Below are positions 9,765 through 19,781 of a DNA stretch of 64,000 bases, one piece after another. A program made the translations under genes and the position numbers. This DNA is from Peronospora farinosa (Eukaryota > Oomycota > Peronosporomycetes > Peronosporales > Peronosporaceae). Each line of letters opens with the position of its first letter. The stretch's first letter is position 1. The DNA lies in the NCBI GenBank assembly GCA_947646735.1, contig CANTFK010000980.1, forward strand, positions 530,242 through 594,241, read 5' to 3'. Below the pieces are notes generated by a model. The model had not been told where the DNA came from. It searched no databases and worked only from the letters and a program-made list of their open reading frames with translations.

Positions 9765-12700
9765 ATGGGGAGACCATCAAGTTAACGCAAGTCGGAAGCG
9801 TCGTGCTGACTGTGCTCGCGAGAGGACAGCAGCAAGATGTGACGCTGACGGACGTGTATCTGGCGCCCGAGTTATCGCGCAACATCATGTCCTACGGTAA
9901 GCTCGAGATCAAGGGTTTTGGGCTCGTCTACGACGGCGAGTCGCGCGTGTTGGCACGACGCAGCAATGGCCAAGTCGCGTTCGATGTGGCGATGGACCAC
10001 AATGTGCTCTACGTCCAGACAGTTGCAGCGGCTCGCGAGCGACGAGCGCCTAGAGACGCGCTAATGGCGATCCTGACGAGCCAGGCAGCTCCGGAAGAAC
10101 CCGAGTCGGACACGCAAAGCGGCTCGCTGCTGCACTTCCACCAAAGGCTTGGGCATCTCGCGTACGACACCGTCGAGCGCATGGCGAGAGACCCCGCGTC
10201 CGGCATCGTGCTAACGGATCGCAAGCGCCCGACGTGCATCTCTTGCGCACAGGGCAAGCAAACAAGGAACGTGCAGTCGAAGAAGGACACTGGATCAAAC
10301 TCGCCGATCGACAGAGTTGGCGGGGTGATCTGCTCAGACCTCAAGGGTCCGATGACCCCGAAGGATCGATTGCACAATCGTTACCTTGTCAACTTTGTCG
10401 ATCATAAGTCGAACTACTGTCGCGTCTTCCTGGCGCCTACAAAGAAAAAGGCGGCCAAGAAGTTTGAGCACTTCCTCGCGTTCTTTGAGCGCCAGTTCGA
10501 CTGCCGGATCCACGTGCTACGCACTGATGGCGGCGGCGAATACGCGAATGTAGACCTCTTCTGCAAGCGAACGGGCGTCGCGCGGCAGATCAGCGAGGCG
10601 AGGAATCAGGCGTCAAACGGCAAGGCCGAGCGCATGCACAGGACGATCCTGAACATGGCGCGCAGCATGATCTTTGCCAGCCGACTGCCATTGACGTTTT
10701 GGGGCGATGCGGTTGAGTACGCGGCGTACATCCTCAACCGCAGCCCAACGAGCGCGAATGCGAAGCGCGCGTCGCCGATCGAGGTACTGACGAAGCAAGT
10801 GCCGGATCTGCGCGACATCGTCGCCTTTGGCTCTATCTGCTCGGTCTACCGTGACCCAGGCAAGAACTCACTCGCGCAGCGCGCACAAGTCGGCGTGATC
10901 ATTGGGCGGAGCGACGAGACTAAGGGCTTTCGCGTCTTCCTCCAAAAGGAGAACAAGGTCACGATCACGCAGCATGTGCGCAACGTCGAGACGCTCAGCG
11001 CAGAGCAGAATGGTCAGCTGCAGCGCGCGCTCGAGTATGAAGATCAAGCCGTGGAGCCAGCGGCAACAGCAACAACAAGCAAAGAGTTGCCGGATGCTGA
11101 CGATGCCGCATCGCCGACGATACGCAGCGGCAAGAAGAAATCGAAGTCGTGGACACGCGCGGCTCACCGGACGCGCGGCGCTACCAAACGCGCACATGCG
11201 GCCGCCCATCAGGAGGAGCCAGCTGGCGACGACAGCGTGGTGGCTCATGTGTATGAGTGCGATCCCAAGAACTACGGTGAAGCGCTACGCAGCACTAAGC
11301 GTGAAGGCTGGGAAAAGGCCATGCGCGAAGAGCTCCAAGCCCTAGAAGACAATGGCGTGTGGCGCTTGATCAAGCGACCTCCAGGCAGCAACACTCTGCA
11401 CACGAAGTGGGTTTTCAAACCCAAAACCGACGCGCACGGTGAGATAGAGCGCTTGAAGGCTCGACTGGTCGCCTGCGGCAACGAGCAAGTTTTTGCGGTC
11501 GACTACCAGCTTACATTTGCGGCTGTCATGGACATGTCGACCGTGAAGGTGATCTTGGCGCTTGCGGCGATATGGGGTGTCCCAGCAAAGCATGGTGACA
11601 TCCCCAACGCGTATGTCAAGGCTGACAAGGAAGCGCACTTGGAAATACTACTCCAGGTGCCGCAGGCAATGACAATCGATCAAGACGCGCTCAAGATGGT
11701 AGGCGCAGCGACAAAGAAGGAAGTAGTGCTGCAGCTACGAAAGAGCCTGTACGGCCTCAAGCAGGCTGGCCGACTCTGGAGCCAGCTCCTGCACGCTCGA
11801 CTGCTCGAAGCCGGCTTCCGGCAATGTATTTCCGACATGTGTCTATACTACCAAGTCGAGGGTGGACAGTTGGTCATCGTGGGCGTCTACGTCGACGATC
11901 TACTTGCTACCGGCACGGACGCTGCAGCCGTCGACCGATTCTTCGTCAAGCTCGGCAGCTTGTCGATCAAGGACCTCGGCACCGTTAGCAAGTTCCTCGG
12001 CATGTGTGTCACGATTGATAACAGTGGCGGCTACGTGCTTGACCAGGCCGAGGCGATCGGCGAGCTCCTGCGTGAGCATGGGCTCGAGGATGTAAACACG
12101 ACGAAAGCACCAATTGGGGCTGACTGTTACGACGTGCTACCAGATGACAGCGCGCTGCTCACCGAGACTAAGGTGCAGAAGGCGCCAACAATCAAGACGT
12201 TCCAGTCCCTCGTCGGCAGTCTTCTGTGGATCGCGCGTTGCACACGGCCGGACATTGCGTTCGCCGTGCACAAGGCGACGCGTCAGACTCATCAGCCGCG
12301 ACTCCACGATATGAAGCTTGCCAAACGCATCGCGCGGTACCTGAAGGGGACGCGGGACTACAAGCTTCGGATAGAACCAGCGAAGCACCTCGACGGCAAG
12401 ATCCAGCTCGAGGCGTACTTGGACGCCGATTTTGCGGCGGAAAAGAGTGACAGAAAGTCCTTGACTGGCGGCATCATCCGCCTGAACGGCATGCCGGTCA
12501 GCTGGACGTCGAAGAAGCAAGGCGGCGTCTCGCTCTCGACGATGGAAGCGGAGTTCGTCGCTGCATCGGAGCAGGCGCGCGAGCTTCTTGGTATCAGGGA
12601 GATGCTAACCGAGATCGGTAAGCCGCCGGCGCTACCGATGGTACTCCACGTCGACAATCAGGCGGCACTGAAGCAGCTGGCAGGCGAGGCGTCATCTCTA

Positions 12701-12868
12701 AAGGCCAAGCACATCGATGTTCGCACGAAGTTCGTGTGCGACTTCGCTCGACGCGGGATCATCGTGTCGCAGTACGTCCGCTCGGAGCAACAACTAGCGG
12801 ATCTTTTGACGAAGGCGCTAGATGCAGTCAAGCTCGCGGCGCTGTGTGAGATGATCAGCCTAGGTTAG
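9761..12868 (+). CDS. pol: Copia element 1 pol: protease end, integrase, reverse transcriptase, RNase H
   Basis: About 1035 codons in the -1 frame relative to gag; no ATG starts it, and the frame is already open before 9761. In order: the protease remainder ([15 protein letters not shown]), the integrase zinc region (HFHQRLGHL...CISC), the integrase catalytic core ([15 protein letters not shown], and GKAER about 34 residues on), a Lys/Arg and Asp-rich linker, reverse transcriptase ([25 protein letters not shown], catalytic YVDDLL near 11890) and RNase H (YLDADFA, STMEAEF, HVDNQAA). All catalytic residues look intact. It would need a frameshift event or a fused ancestral frame to be made as part of a Gag-Pol polyprotein. 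Confidence 0.93.
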   Translation, partial: VDGETIKLTQVGSVVLTVLARGQQQDVTLTDVYLAPELSRNIMSYGKLEIKGFGLVYDGESRVLARRSNGQVAFDVAMDHNVLYVQTVAAARERRAPRDALMAILTSQAAPEEPESDTQSGSLLHFHQRLGHLAYDTVERMARDPASGIVLTDRKRPTCISCAQGKQTRNVQSKKDTGSNSPIDRVGGVICSDLKGPMTPKDRLHNRYLVNFVDHKSNYCRVFLAPTKKKAAKKFEHFLAFFERQFDCRIHVLRTDGGGEYANVDLFCKRTGVARQISEARNQASNGKAERMHRTILNMARSMIFASRLPLTFWGDAVEYAAYILNRSPTSANAKRASPIEVLTKQVPDLRDIVAFGSICSVYRDPGKNSLAQRAQVGVIIGRSDETKGFRVFLQKENKVTITQHVRNVETLSAEQNGQLQRALEYEDQAVEPAATATTSKELPDADDAASPTIRSGKKKSKSWTRAAHRTRGATKRAHAAAHQEEPAGDDSVVAHVYECDPKNYGEALRSTKREGWEKAMREELQALEDNGVWRLIKRPPGSNTLHTKWVFKPKTDAHGEIERLKARLVACGNEQVFAVDYQLTFAAVMDMSTVKVILALAAIWGVPAKHGDIPNAYVKADKEAHLEILLQVPQAMTIDQDALKMVGAATKKEVVLQLRKSLYGLKQAGRLWSQLLHARLLEAGFRQCISDMCLYYQVEGGQLVIVGVYVDDLLATGTDAAAVDRFFVKLGSLSIKDLGTVSKFLGMCVTIDNSGGYVLDQAEAIGELLREHGLEDVNTTKAPIGADCYDVLPDDSALLTETKVQKAPTIKTFQSLVGSLLWIARCTRPDIAFAVHKATRQTHQPRLHDMKLAKRIARYLKGTRDYKLRIEPAKHLDGKIQLEAYLDADFAAEKSDRKSLTGGIIRLNGMPVSWTSKKQGGVSLSTMEAEFVAASEQARELLGIREMLTEIGKPPALPMVLHVDNQAALKQLAGEASSLKAKHIDVRTKFVCDFARRGIIVSQYVRSEQQLADLLTKALDAVKLAALCEMISLG

Positions 12869-12885
12869 GACGGTAAGTCGTAGCC

Positions 12886-12894
12886 GAGGAGGAG
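12886..12894 (+). promoter_or_regulatory. Polypurine tract of Copia element 1
   Basis: GAGGAGGAG immediately before the 3' LTR, the expected priming site for plus-strand DNA synthesis. Confidence 0.8.
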
Positions 12895-13147
12895 TGTTAG
12901 AAAAAGGCACGGTTGAAGTTACAGTTGAGGAAACGGCTGACGACTTAGGAAGGCGTTCGAGGATCAGTTGAGCGATTGATTGGACAGGTGCGTGGATGGG
13001 TGATTGATTGGACAAGAGTGATGGAGAACAAGAACAACTAGTCCATCATGCTAGCACGAAAAAGATAACACTAATAACAATGTCAGAATCCTTTTATCAC
13101 AGTGCCGCCGACTTCCTCTCTACAGCTTGCATCATGGCAAGCGAACA
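12895..13147 (+). repeat. 3' LTR of Copia element 1
   Basis: Identical to 8050-8302 by base-by-base reading. It is followed directly by the GGAAG target duplication. Confidence 0.95.
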
Positions 13148-13152
13148 GGAAG
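13148..13152. repeat. Target site duplication (right copy)
   Basis: GGAAG, matching 8045-8049. Confidence 0.95.
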
Positions 13153-13740
13153 CACGATACTGTGTGACGCCATCAGTCTTGATGGCGTGGATGTAAACAG
13201 CTTGGACGTAAGGAGTGAAATTGTATATAAATCACAAGGGTGTGAATGTTAGAAAAAGGTGTGAAAACTTTTTTATTTATATATTAATTTCCAAAAGGAA
13301 AAGGGTGTGAAATAAAGAAAAAAATGTGAATATAGCAATTCCCTAAGAATATTATAATAACTCATAATATTTGACAATATTTATGTCCTATAATATTGTC
13401 CCTGCATCTCCTTGAATTTAAGATGCCCTCTAACTGGTTGAAATACGCCACTATACCAACTAGGGGGCTAACAAATGACCGATGGACGCGCGCAATGAAT
13501 GGAGAGCACAAAGGTAACATACATATTTGTACTTGAATATAATTAACACAAGGTTATAACAGATTCACATTATTAGATAGCTTAACGATATTATATACAG
13601 CTCTCTTTTTCTTCTCGACACTTTTGTTGATAAAACTTCCTCTGTCACTTGTACGTGGAGTTTTGAGACACCTGCTTTCACATGTCATCAGTGAAGGTAG
13701 ATAATACTCTTAAAGTATAATTGGAGGGTGTCCCACTACA

Positions 13741-13761
13741 CCTACTAGCACTTCGTGGTCC
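13741..13761 (+). promoter_or_regulatory. Decayed Gypsy primer-binding site
   Basis: CC followed by TACTAGCACTTCGTGGTCC after the LTR end at 13740. The same spacing and nearly the same bases occur beside the 5' LTR of the minus-strand Gypsy element at 54516-54536. Confidence 0.6.
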
Positions 13762-14169
13762 GTTTAACGACCACCGTACCATCCACTATGGAGCCAGCGG
13801 ATGAAAAACATCATCACGCAACGCGTAATAACTTCCTCCATTTGAGTGATCTCGAATGATATGCGGTTCATTGTATGGCTGAAACCATCGGCAGCCTTGC
13901 CGATAGTACCATGTTGCTCTCTCTTAGCGGAGACGAACAACATGCAACAATTGCCAGGTTTATACAACGACGAAGTCGTATAGAATCTCACCATGTAGAC
14001 CTGTCGAGAAAACAAGGGAATTAATAAGCTGAATAGTTGATGCAGCAGTGTGGTCAACAGTCGGAACTGTTGAGACAACAGCAGTCTAGTTCTGCTACTG
14101 CCGGTTCGACGTGCATGCACATTGACCCGAGTCCTTGAAGATTGATGTCTCCAAGTACAAGGCAGTTTA

Positions 14170-14900
14170 AAGCAAATTATTGTATAGATTGGTTCCTCGA
14201 ACTCGACGATACCATCGAGGCTCGTCGTATCGATGACGATGCGACGATAGTCAAGCTCGCCATGTCGAACTTGGCTGGACGTGCCTAAGCTTGGGCCTTG
14301 GGAATTAAGCTTCATGACCCATACGCTTTCCCAACGCATCCTGTCTTCAAGGCGCGGCTCAGAAACACGTTTAATCCGCATCGCGTCTAATTCAGGGCTA
14401 GGGCTAAGCTTTTGAATTTGAAACAGGGCAAGCGTGATATACACGCTTACCCTCTACACGTACGATACCTCGTTAGTTTATCGTGCTGAGATAAATAGAT
14501 GAACACACGCAGGTTACTGTATTCATCAAGGGTCTGAAGGATGGTCCCGTCAATATCCCACCTGTTCCACTTATAACGCGAATCTCTCGATCAGGCGATC
14601 TCTGCAGCGGAACAGGAGGATTTTAGCCTGCAACAGGCTCACGTCCACACGGTCCTATCGTCCATCGAGACGACAGGGTAGCGGAGGTCCAGAACCAATG
14701 GACCTCTCCTATGTAGAGAGCGAGCGACCTCGCTCTCCAGGATACAAGCGATTGCAAAAGCGCAATCGCTGCGAGAAGTTGGGTCACTACGCCTATTAAA
14801 CTAGCGCCCCACGCCCAGTGTCTCGTAACGCTGGAGTGAAAATCGTCCATAAGCCAAAAAGGGACAAAGACGTGGGTTCCACGCTGCTGCTAAATCGCAA
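14170..14900 (+). pseudogene. Gypsy gag fragment (broken)
   Basis: Read across frames, the plus strand gives the usual Gypsy gag landmarks: WFLELDDTIEARRIDDDATI, then LAGRA with a stop, ALGIKLHDPYAFP, FRARAKLLN, VTVFIKGLKDGP and PMDLSYVESERPRSP ending in a partial Cys-x2-...-His knuckle (RCEKLGHYAY, lacking the expected last Cys). Stops and shifts occur every 100-200 bases. The long minus-strand frame across part of this region (14444-13764) is a shadow with no domain. Confidence 0.7.
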
Positions 14901-15079
14901 CAATGTGGTGGACCATCAAAAAACGGTCGGGGTCAGTCGGGGCGAAGCGCCCTACTGATCCAGCAACGTCAAGAGAGTTTGCGGGACTCTTGACGAAGGT
15001 TGCTCCCAACACACAGTCACTGTGTGTTCCGCTGCTAGTGATGAAATATCCCTCATCACCCCTATGACAAAAGGCATGT

Positions 15080-15414
15080 CACTGACGCCCTAGTTGACTG
15101 TGGAGCGTCCAAAAAATTGTCCGACGCCAGTCGCTAGATGATCGTATCCTCAAAATGTGTTGAGAGCAAGAACCGTCCCACGAGGATGACGGTGCGCCTT
15201 ACATTTGGCGCATCGTAACAGTAAACAACGTGAAGTGGGAATTTTCTATACGCTTGAAGGTAAAGAGTACGATGATGATATCATCGCACCCGATCTAGAT
15301 AAAAAATTCGATGTCATTCTAAGATTGCCATATCTCAGGCGTTACGAGCCATGGATTAGCTGGCAGCATCGAACCATGAAGATGCCTGCCGCTTCTTCAT
15401 CAGATGGATATTAA
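15080..15414 (+). pseudogene. Gypsy retropepsin-like protease fragment (broken)
   Basis: VDCGASKKLSDASR near 15098 is a degenerate aspartic protease active site (the usual D-S/C-G-A-S). The frame at 15205-15414 continues with FYTLEGKEYDDDIIAPDL and KFDVILRLPYLRRYEPWISW, the ILG-x-PWL-type C-terminal block of Gypsy proteases. A stop separates the two parts. About 200 further bases (to 15620) hold an unrecognised small frame. Confidence 0.7.
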
Positions 15415-15679
15415 ATTATCGTCTTGAGTATTCACAAGATTGTAAATTTATTACGGGTGAGTGGTTCGGTCGTTAATACGACTGCACAAGAACTCAGCGT
15501 GACAATCAGTCACGCTGTGGAGCAAGCTGCCGGCGGCTGTGCACAAGCACAGGTAGCTCTAAAGTTCCACCACTCGAATAAGTCGAGTGGACCGGGCGGG
15601 ACATGCATGCTTGTCTAGAGGGCATTCACAGAAGAGCAAAGTTAATGCTGATGTATTGCTGAGATATTGGTAATCGCTA

Positions 15680-16345
15680 GTCCATGATGCGGCAAACTTC
15701 TGTTTGTGCAAAAACCATGTTTCTGTGAGTATGTGCACTTTGCCGGCAAATGTGAGAAGTCGGTAAAAATGTGATCCCTGCGTACTTGAAACTCGTCAGG
15801 TGTGTGGGCTTGACAAAGGACGGTTCAAAGCTGCATGAGTGCCACATGGTAGTCGTTGTCTTCAAAATGCGGCTTTGTCATTGCAAAAAAATAATGTGCC
15901 ATAAGCACAAAAGGTGGCGAGAGCCAGAAGTTACAAGTGCCAATGCTGCTGCCAATAAAGCATCTGCATCGGAGACTACCACAGCCAAACGTGCGTCATA
16001 GACATACAGCTGGCCAACCTCCTTTAAATCCCACATATAATCAAGTATATCTTCTCTGCTTAGAAAGGCGAATCCAATCGAAACTGGTGTTTGGGTTTGT
16101 TTGGCCGACGAAGTGTAGCAACGGCATCTGGAGCCAGTTGGTCTTGCGAGTGCAGTCTAACAAAAGCACTGACATGAGCTGGTTGGAGCGTCAGAGTCCA
16201 CATGCGCAAAAAGAATTCGTTTTACATGATGCATTCGAGCGCGCGATAGAACTATTCAGATTCAAGCTCGTCCATCAGCGCTTGGATCGGCGTTTGCCGT
16301 CTAATATGACACGACGACGTTTGGCTTTGGCATTATAGATTGTTT
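15680..16345 (-). pseudogene. MULE transposase relic 2
   Basis: Read on the minus strand, 16180-16000 gives LLDCTRKTNWLQMPLLHFVGQ, the first catalytic block of a MULE transposase, then a broken WIRLSKQRRYT segment. Around 15990-15880 it gives VVVSDADALLAAALALV and SRHLLCLWHI, the second catalytic block. Stops lie between the blocks. It is the same family type as relic 1 (6542-7420) but clearly diverged from it, so it is a separate insertion rather than a duplication. Confidence 0.75.
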
Positions 16346-17280
16346 TCGCAGTCAAATAACATGTAGGGTCCTCTTAGTAGAGCGATGTCAGCTTTTGGCG
16401 CGGAGGCACACCAGCTTCTATCGTTTTCTCCACAAACTCACTTGTAATTATGTTCAGGCGCCGACAACTCAGATGTCCAACAAGGTTGGTCGATGGGGTG
16501 TGGTGCTGCTCATCGCACTTCACTTCAAGATGCCAACCATCGTTTTGCTGAGCTTCAACTACTTTTTGTAATATGCACTTGAGTCACACGATGCAATTTC
16601 GGAACTGTCGTTCATTTTTACCATACAACACAAGCCCTACTGTCCTAACATACATCTCTTCGTGACCTATGCCAGTTGGCAAGTACAACCTGGGACTCTG
16701 CGTCAGCACGACTCCCCTCTCATACCTTCAACCATGAAGCACACCAACTGCCATTCACATGCCTTGCCATCCACTGCCAACTGCCAGCAACTTCCACTGT
16801 TCTTCAACTTATTCCAACACTTTCCACCTGCAGTCGGTCAAACGTGTCCCGCTTTTACGCTCTTTGAAATATGGGGTAATATTCGCTTTCGAAATGAGCC
16901 ATCAAGGTTCCAATCTAAACCAAACTAGTTCCACATGCGGATGGGTGCGCGTTTTTTTCGATCGTTTATGTAAGCGTGGAGTGAAGTAGTGGTGCACTTG
17001 TGCACGTAGAGGTAGGAGTAAAAGTAAAATATATTAAGCATTTACTACTCTCCTTCGCTAGTGCTTTAACATGTACGATAGAGTCAACTGCGACTATACC
17101 ATGTCTAGTCTGTAGTCTTCGTTCTATCCCGCTTCGCCACATCTGTTAAGATGTCACAACATTAGCCAATTCGGGTGCGGTCGCAACTTACCGGTCACAG
17201 GGTATAGCCCATGCCTTCAACACCTTGCAACCTGTCAAAAAACGATCGTTTGTTAACAGTTTGATCGTGAATGCGTAACC
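16346..17280. other. No gene recognised
   Basis: Short plus-strand frames rich in His, Ser and Pro (16662-16989) have no recognisable domain or start context. I see no RNA gene. Confidence 0.4.
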
Positions 17281-18059
17281 TCCCTCCAGTTCATACTTCA
17301 TGACATGATATATAAGCGCGTCTCGGTCCGCGAAGACGGTCTGGTCTGTGTGTTGAGTTTCGTCATTATATGGTGTGGTGAGCTGGTGTGGTGGTGTGGT
17401 ATTGTATGTATGTATGTTAACGCGTTACGCAAGCCGTCCTGCCACCAAAGTGGCTCAACTTCCGCATGTGTCGGATTATCTCTCTTCTCTACATTTCTCT
17501 CTACTCCGCCAGGGTCCATTAAACGGCGCGCGCTATATGCGCCGCGCTAAAGGCCGTCTAGGCTGCATGATCCTGTGCACAGAGGCAAAGGAGGTGCAGG
17601 TCTGGGGCCAGTCGACGACAGTGTCCAGCGGTAGGTTTCTTGCTTATATCCCTTGAATGTCTATCATGTCAACAGGTCCTACCCAGGAAGGGTCTCTTGT
17701 TGCTTGCACCGTATAATAAAGGATTACGCGAGCGTACCTAAGCGAGATTCCGGGACTTCGAGACTTCGGGCGTGACGGCGTACATCGTGGCGGTTTGACT
17801 GGCGGCTGGGGGTGAGAGCGGCAAGAGAGAGGTATGTAGAGGGAGAGAAACCCGTCTTAAACTGACGGATACCGCGAAGCATCCGTCTAAGGCCTGACTA
17901 GCATTAAGCTAGCTCAAGCCTTCCGGGGTGGTATTGTGTTTTGCTATTTAAACAAAATGTATGGTGTGATGGAAATAGTAAAAATGTGCAAAAGTTATGG
18001 CGTGGTGAAAATAGCAAAAAGTGCGGTGGAAGTAGCAGTTCCCTAAAAAAATGCCATTC
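17281..18059. other. Possible LTR or transposon-end debris
   Basis: A TATATAAG box at 17310-17317 followed by GT-rich sequence resembles an LTR promoter, but no partner LTR was found. Two short hairpins lie at about 17863-17900 (GACGGAT/ATCCGTC with a 10-base loop, and CTAGC/GCTAG). From 17950 there are three direct GTG-rich repeats with the tail TAGCAGTTCCCTAA, which also occurs as TAGCAATTCCCTAA at about 13337. This may be a transposon terminus. None of this is firm. Confidence 0.3.
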
Positions 18060-19780
18060 GATATACATTACCATGCACGGCAGTTTTGTATTACTATTTA
18101 ATCCTCGGAACTACGTGGGCCTCTTGTTGCTGTTGCGTAATAACCAAAACATCGATTATTTACTTGACGTGCATTGCGAGTCCGACGAATGTCAAGGCAG
18201 TGTTACGCTTGTCCTCATTGGTTTTGCCCCTTAGCAAGTAGTTTATCATTTACACGTTCGACTGCGCCAGCTGACACATTTTGTGAACTACAAATTGACC
18301 TATGCTTTCTTGTAGTTGAAACGCTGCGCAAGCTCGATTGCTCATTTACGGCGCTGTCAGTTCCTATGCTGCAAGTGTTGACTTCAGGCATTAGCATCTG
18401 GACACGTTGACACGCTATGAATCTATCGCGCAGCGAAGCACTTATAAATTATGCACCGGGATGGGTCAGAGGTGCACATGGACCGTCAAGGCCCACCTAG
18501 TCGATCGCTGTGTCACCCTTAGATATTCGAAGGCTTTGATACCACAATCCAGGGCCTCGAGCAAATTCTAGTAGTGATCGCTTTCTAGTGTCAGCTAACG
18601 CTCGGAGTTGAAATTGCAAACGTTCAACTTGAGTGGCTGCTACGAGATGTTGTCGACGGGGTATTGGTTGGTGTACCGTCAATTCAGTCGCGGAAATTTT
18701 AGAGGGCTACCTGCAAATGCGCTAATTGCGCCCATGTGCTCTAAACGTGACGGATGCTAGGAAAATACGGATACAAGGACTTTAAATGAAATGCGCCATA
18801 GTTCTTAGAGCGCGTTTTATAATGTGGTCTAGAGTGTTGATGGGCTGTAGACTGCTATAATGAAGATATGACAACTCGTGCCTGCGCCAGCGTTAAGATT
18901 GCAAGCTTATTATCGTGGTGATGTCAGCAGATACAGTATAACGTCGTCGTGGCATCAAAAAATGGTGCAGACTCCAGCACACTGCAAGAATAGCTCTATG
19001 TAATTTAAGGACCAGGCTTGAGTGCATCATATGCGCACGAAACTTATAAACCGCAGTGCTACACAAAATCCAAGCTTGGCCGCGGTGTGCTCGGCCGAGA
19101 AGCTTTTGCGCATTCTCGATTCAAAGAGCAACGACTTTATTTACACTGTTCTGGTTTAAGTTGCTCACTGTGAGTAACTGACACGAAAGTATGTCTTGCT
19201 TGTGCGAACATTCATGGAGCGATTCCAGTCACCTTTCACGGATCAATCGTCGCGCTTTAATGAGTTGACCTAAAGAAAAGACACGATTTGGTCTGCCATT
19301 TCTGTGCGAAAAGAGTCATCAACCTCATCAGCATATGGCCAAAGGTCAAGTGCACTAAACTCGCGGCGGTTGCATCTCAGAATGGTTTGCTGCGCCGTTG
19401 ACCATTACCATCGCAGTCCAGAGTCTCTTCACCACCAATCCGCTTCAACGTACAGCAGAGCACTGTTGCCTTGTGTCAAAAGCCCTTTGCTCAGATGCCT
19501 GAGATTCAGAGAAGTGGCACGAATGCCCGTGAAGGAAGTCTAGTGCACAAAGCGATTTTTAACCCACCAATACTAGCGGCATTTCGACAGTCAGTGTGGG
19601 CGACGCCTGGCCCTCAACGCGCCGTTTCAACATATCATATTAATGTAGGCGACTCCAACAAAAGCGGTCAAACACTAGTCTGTGAATGCGTGTTAGTTTG
19701 TCAATACTAATGGGCGACAGCTTCGTTTGTATGCTGCAAGTCATGAATGCTTGTTGTTGCCTGTTTCCATCCGTGCCTAT
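18060..19780. other. No gene recognised
   Basis: About 1.7 kb without a convincing coding frame, repeat or RNA gene on either strand. It lies downstream of the SPT5 stop codon and separates the repeat-rich left flank from the gene island. Confidence 0.5.
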
Positions 19781-19781
19781 T

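Larger units (their letters stand above)
8050..13147 (+). mobile_element. Young full-length Ty1/Copia LTR retrotransposon
   Basis: A 5098-bp element bounded by two 253-bp direct repeats (8050-8302 and 12895-13147) that I read as identical base for base. Each starts TGTTAG and ends GAACA. The 5-bp duplication GGAAG is present on both outer sides (8045-8049, 13148-13152). Inside are a primer-binding site, gag-protease, integrase, reverse transcriptase and RNase H in the Copia order (integrase before RT), and a purine tract GAGGAGGAG (12886-12894) before the right LTR. Identical LTRs imply a very recent insertion. The one coding oddity is a change of frame between the protease and the rest of pol. 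Confidence 0.97.
13400..15620 (+). mobile_element. Decayed Gypsy retrotransposon, 5' half
   Basis: A plus-strand Gypsy relic. The LTR end ACTACA at 13740 is followed by CC and a primer-site-like block at 13743-13761 that matches the primer site of the intact-length Gypsy element (54516-54536) at all but 3 of 21 positions. Gag fragments follow (about 14170-14460, with WFLELDDTIEARRI and LAGRA...ALGIKLHDP in two frames), a remnant knuckle region (PMDLSYVESERPRSP...RCEKLGHYAY, about 14697-14800) and a protease region (VDCGASKKLSDASR near 15098, then 15205-15414). Polymerase and integrase are missing. The left LTR boundary is not certain. Confidence 0.75.

Noticed and set aside
13764..14444. 226-codon minus-strand open frame
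   Set aside because: No domain or signal peptide. It overlaps a plus-strand decayed Gypsy leader and gag, which explain the sequence; taken as a shadow.
18497..18682. Possible RXLR or Crinkler effector frames in the gene-poor left flank
   Set aside because: Checked short frames for signal peptide plus RXLR/LFLAK motifs; none has both.
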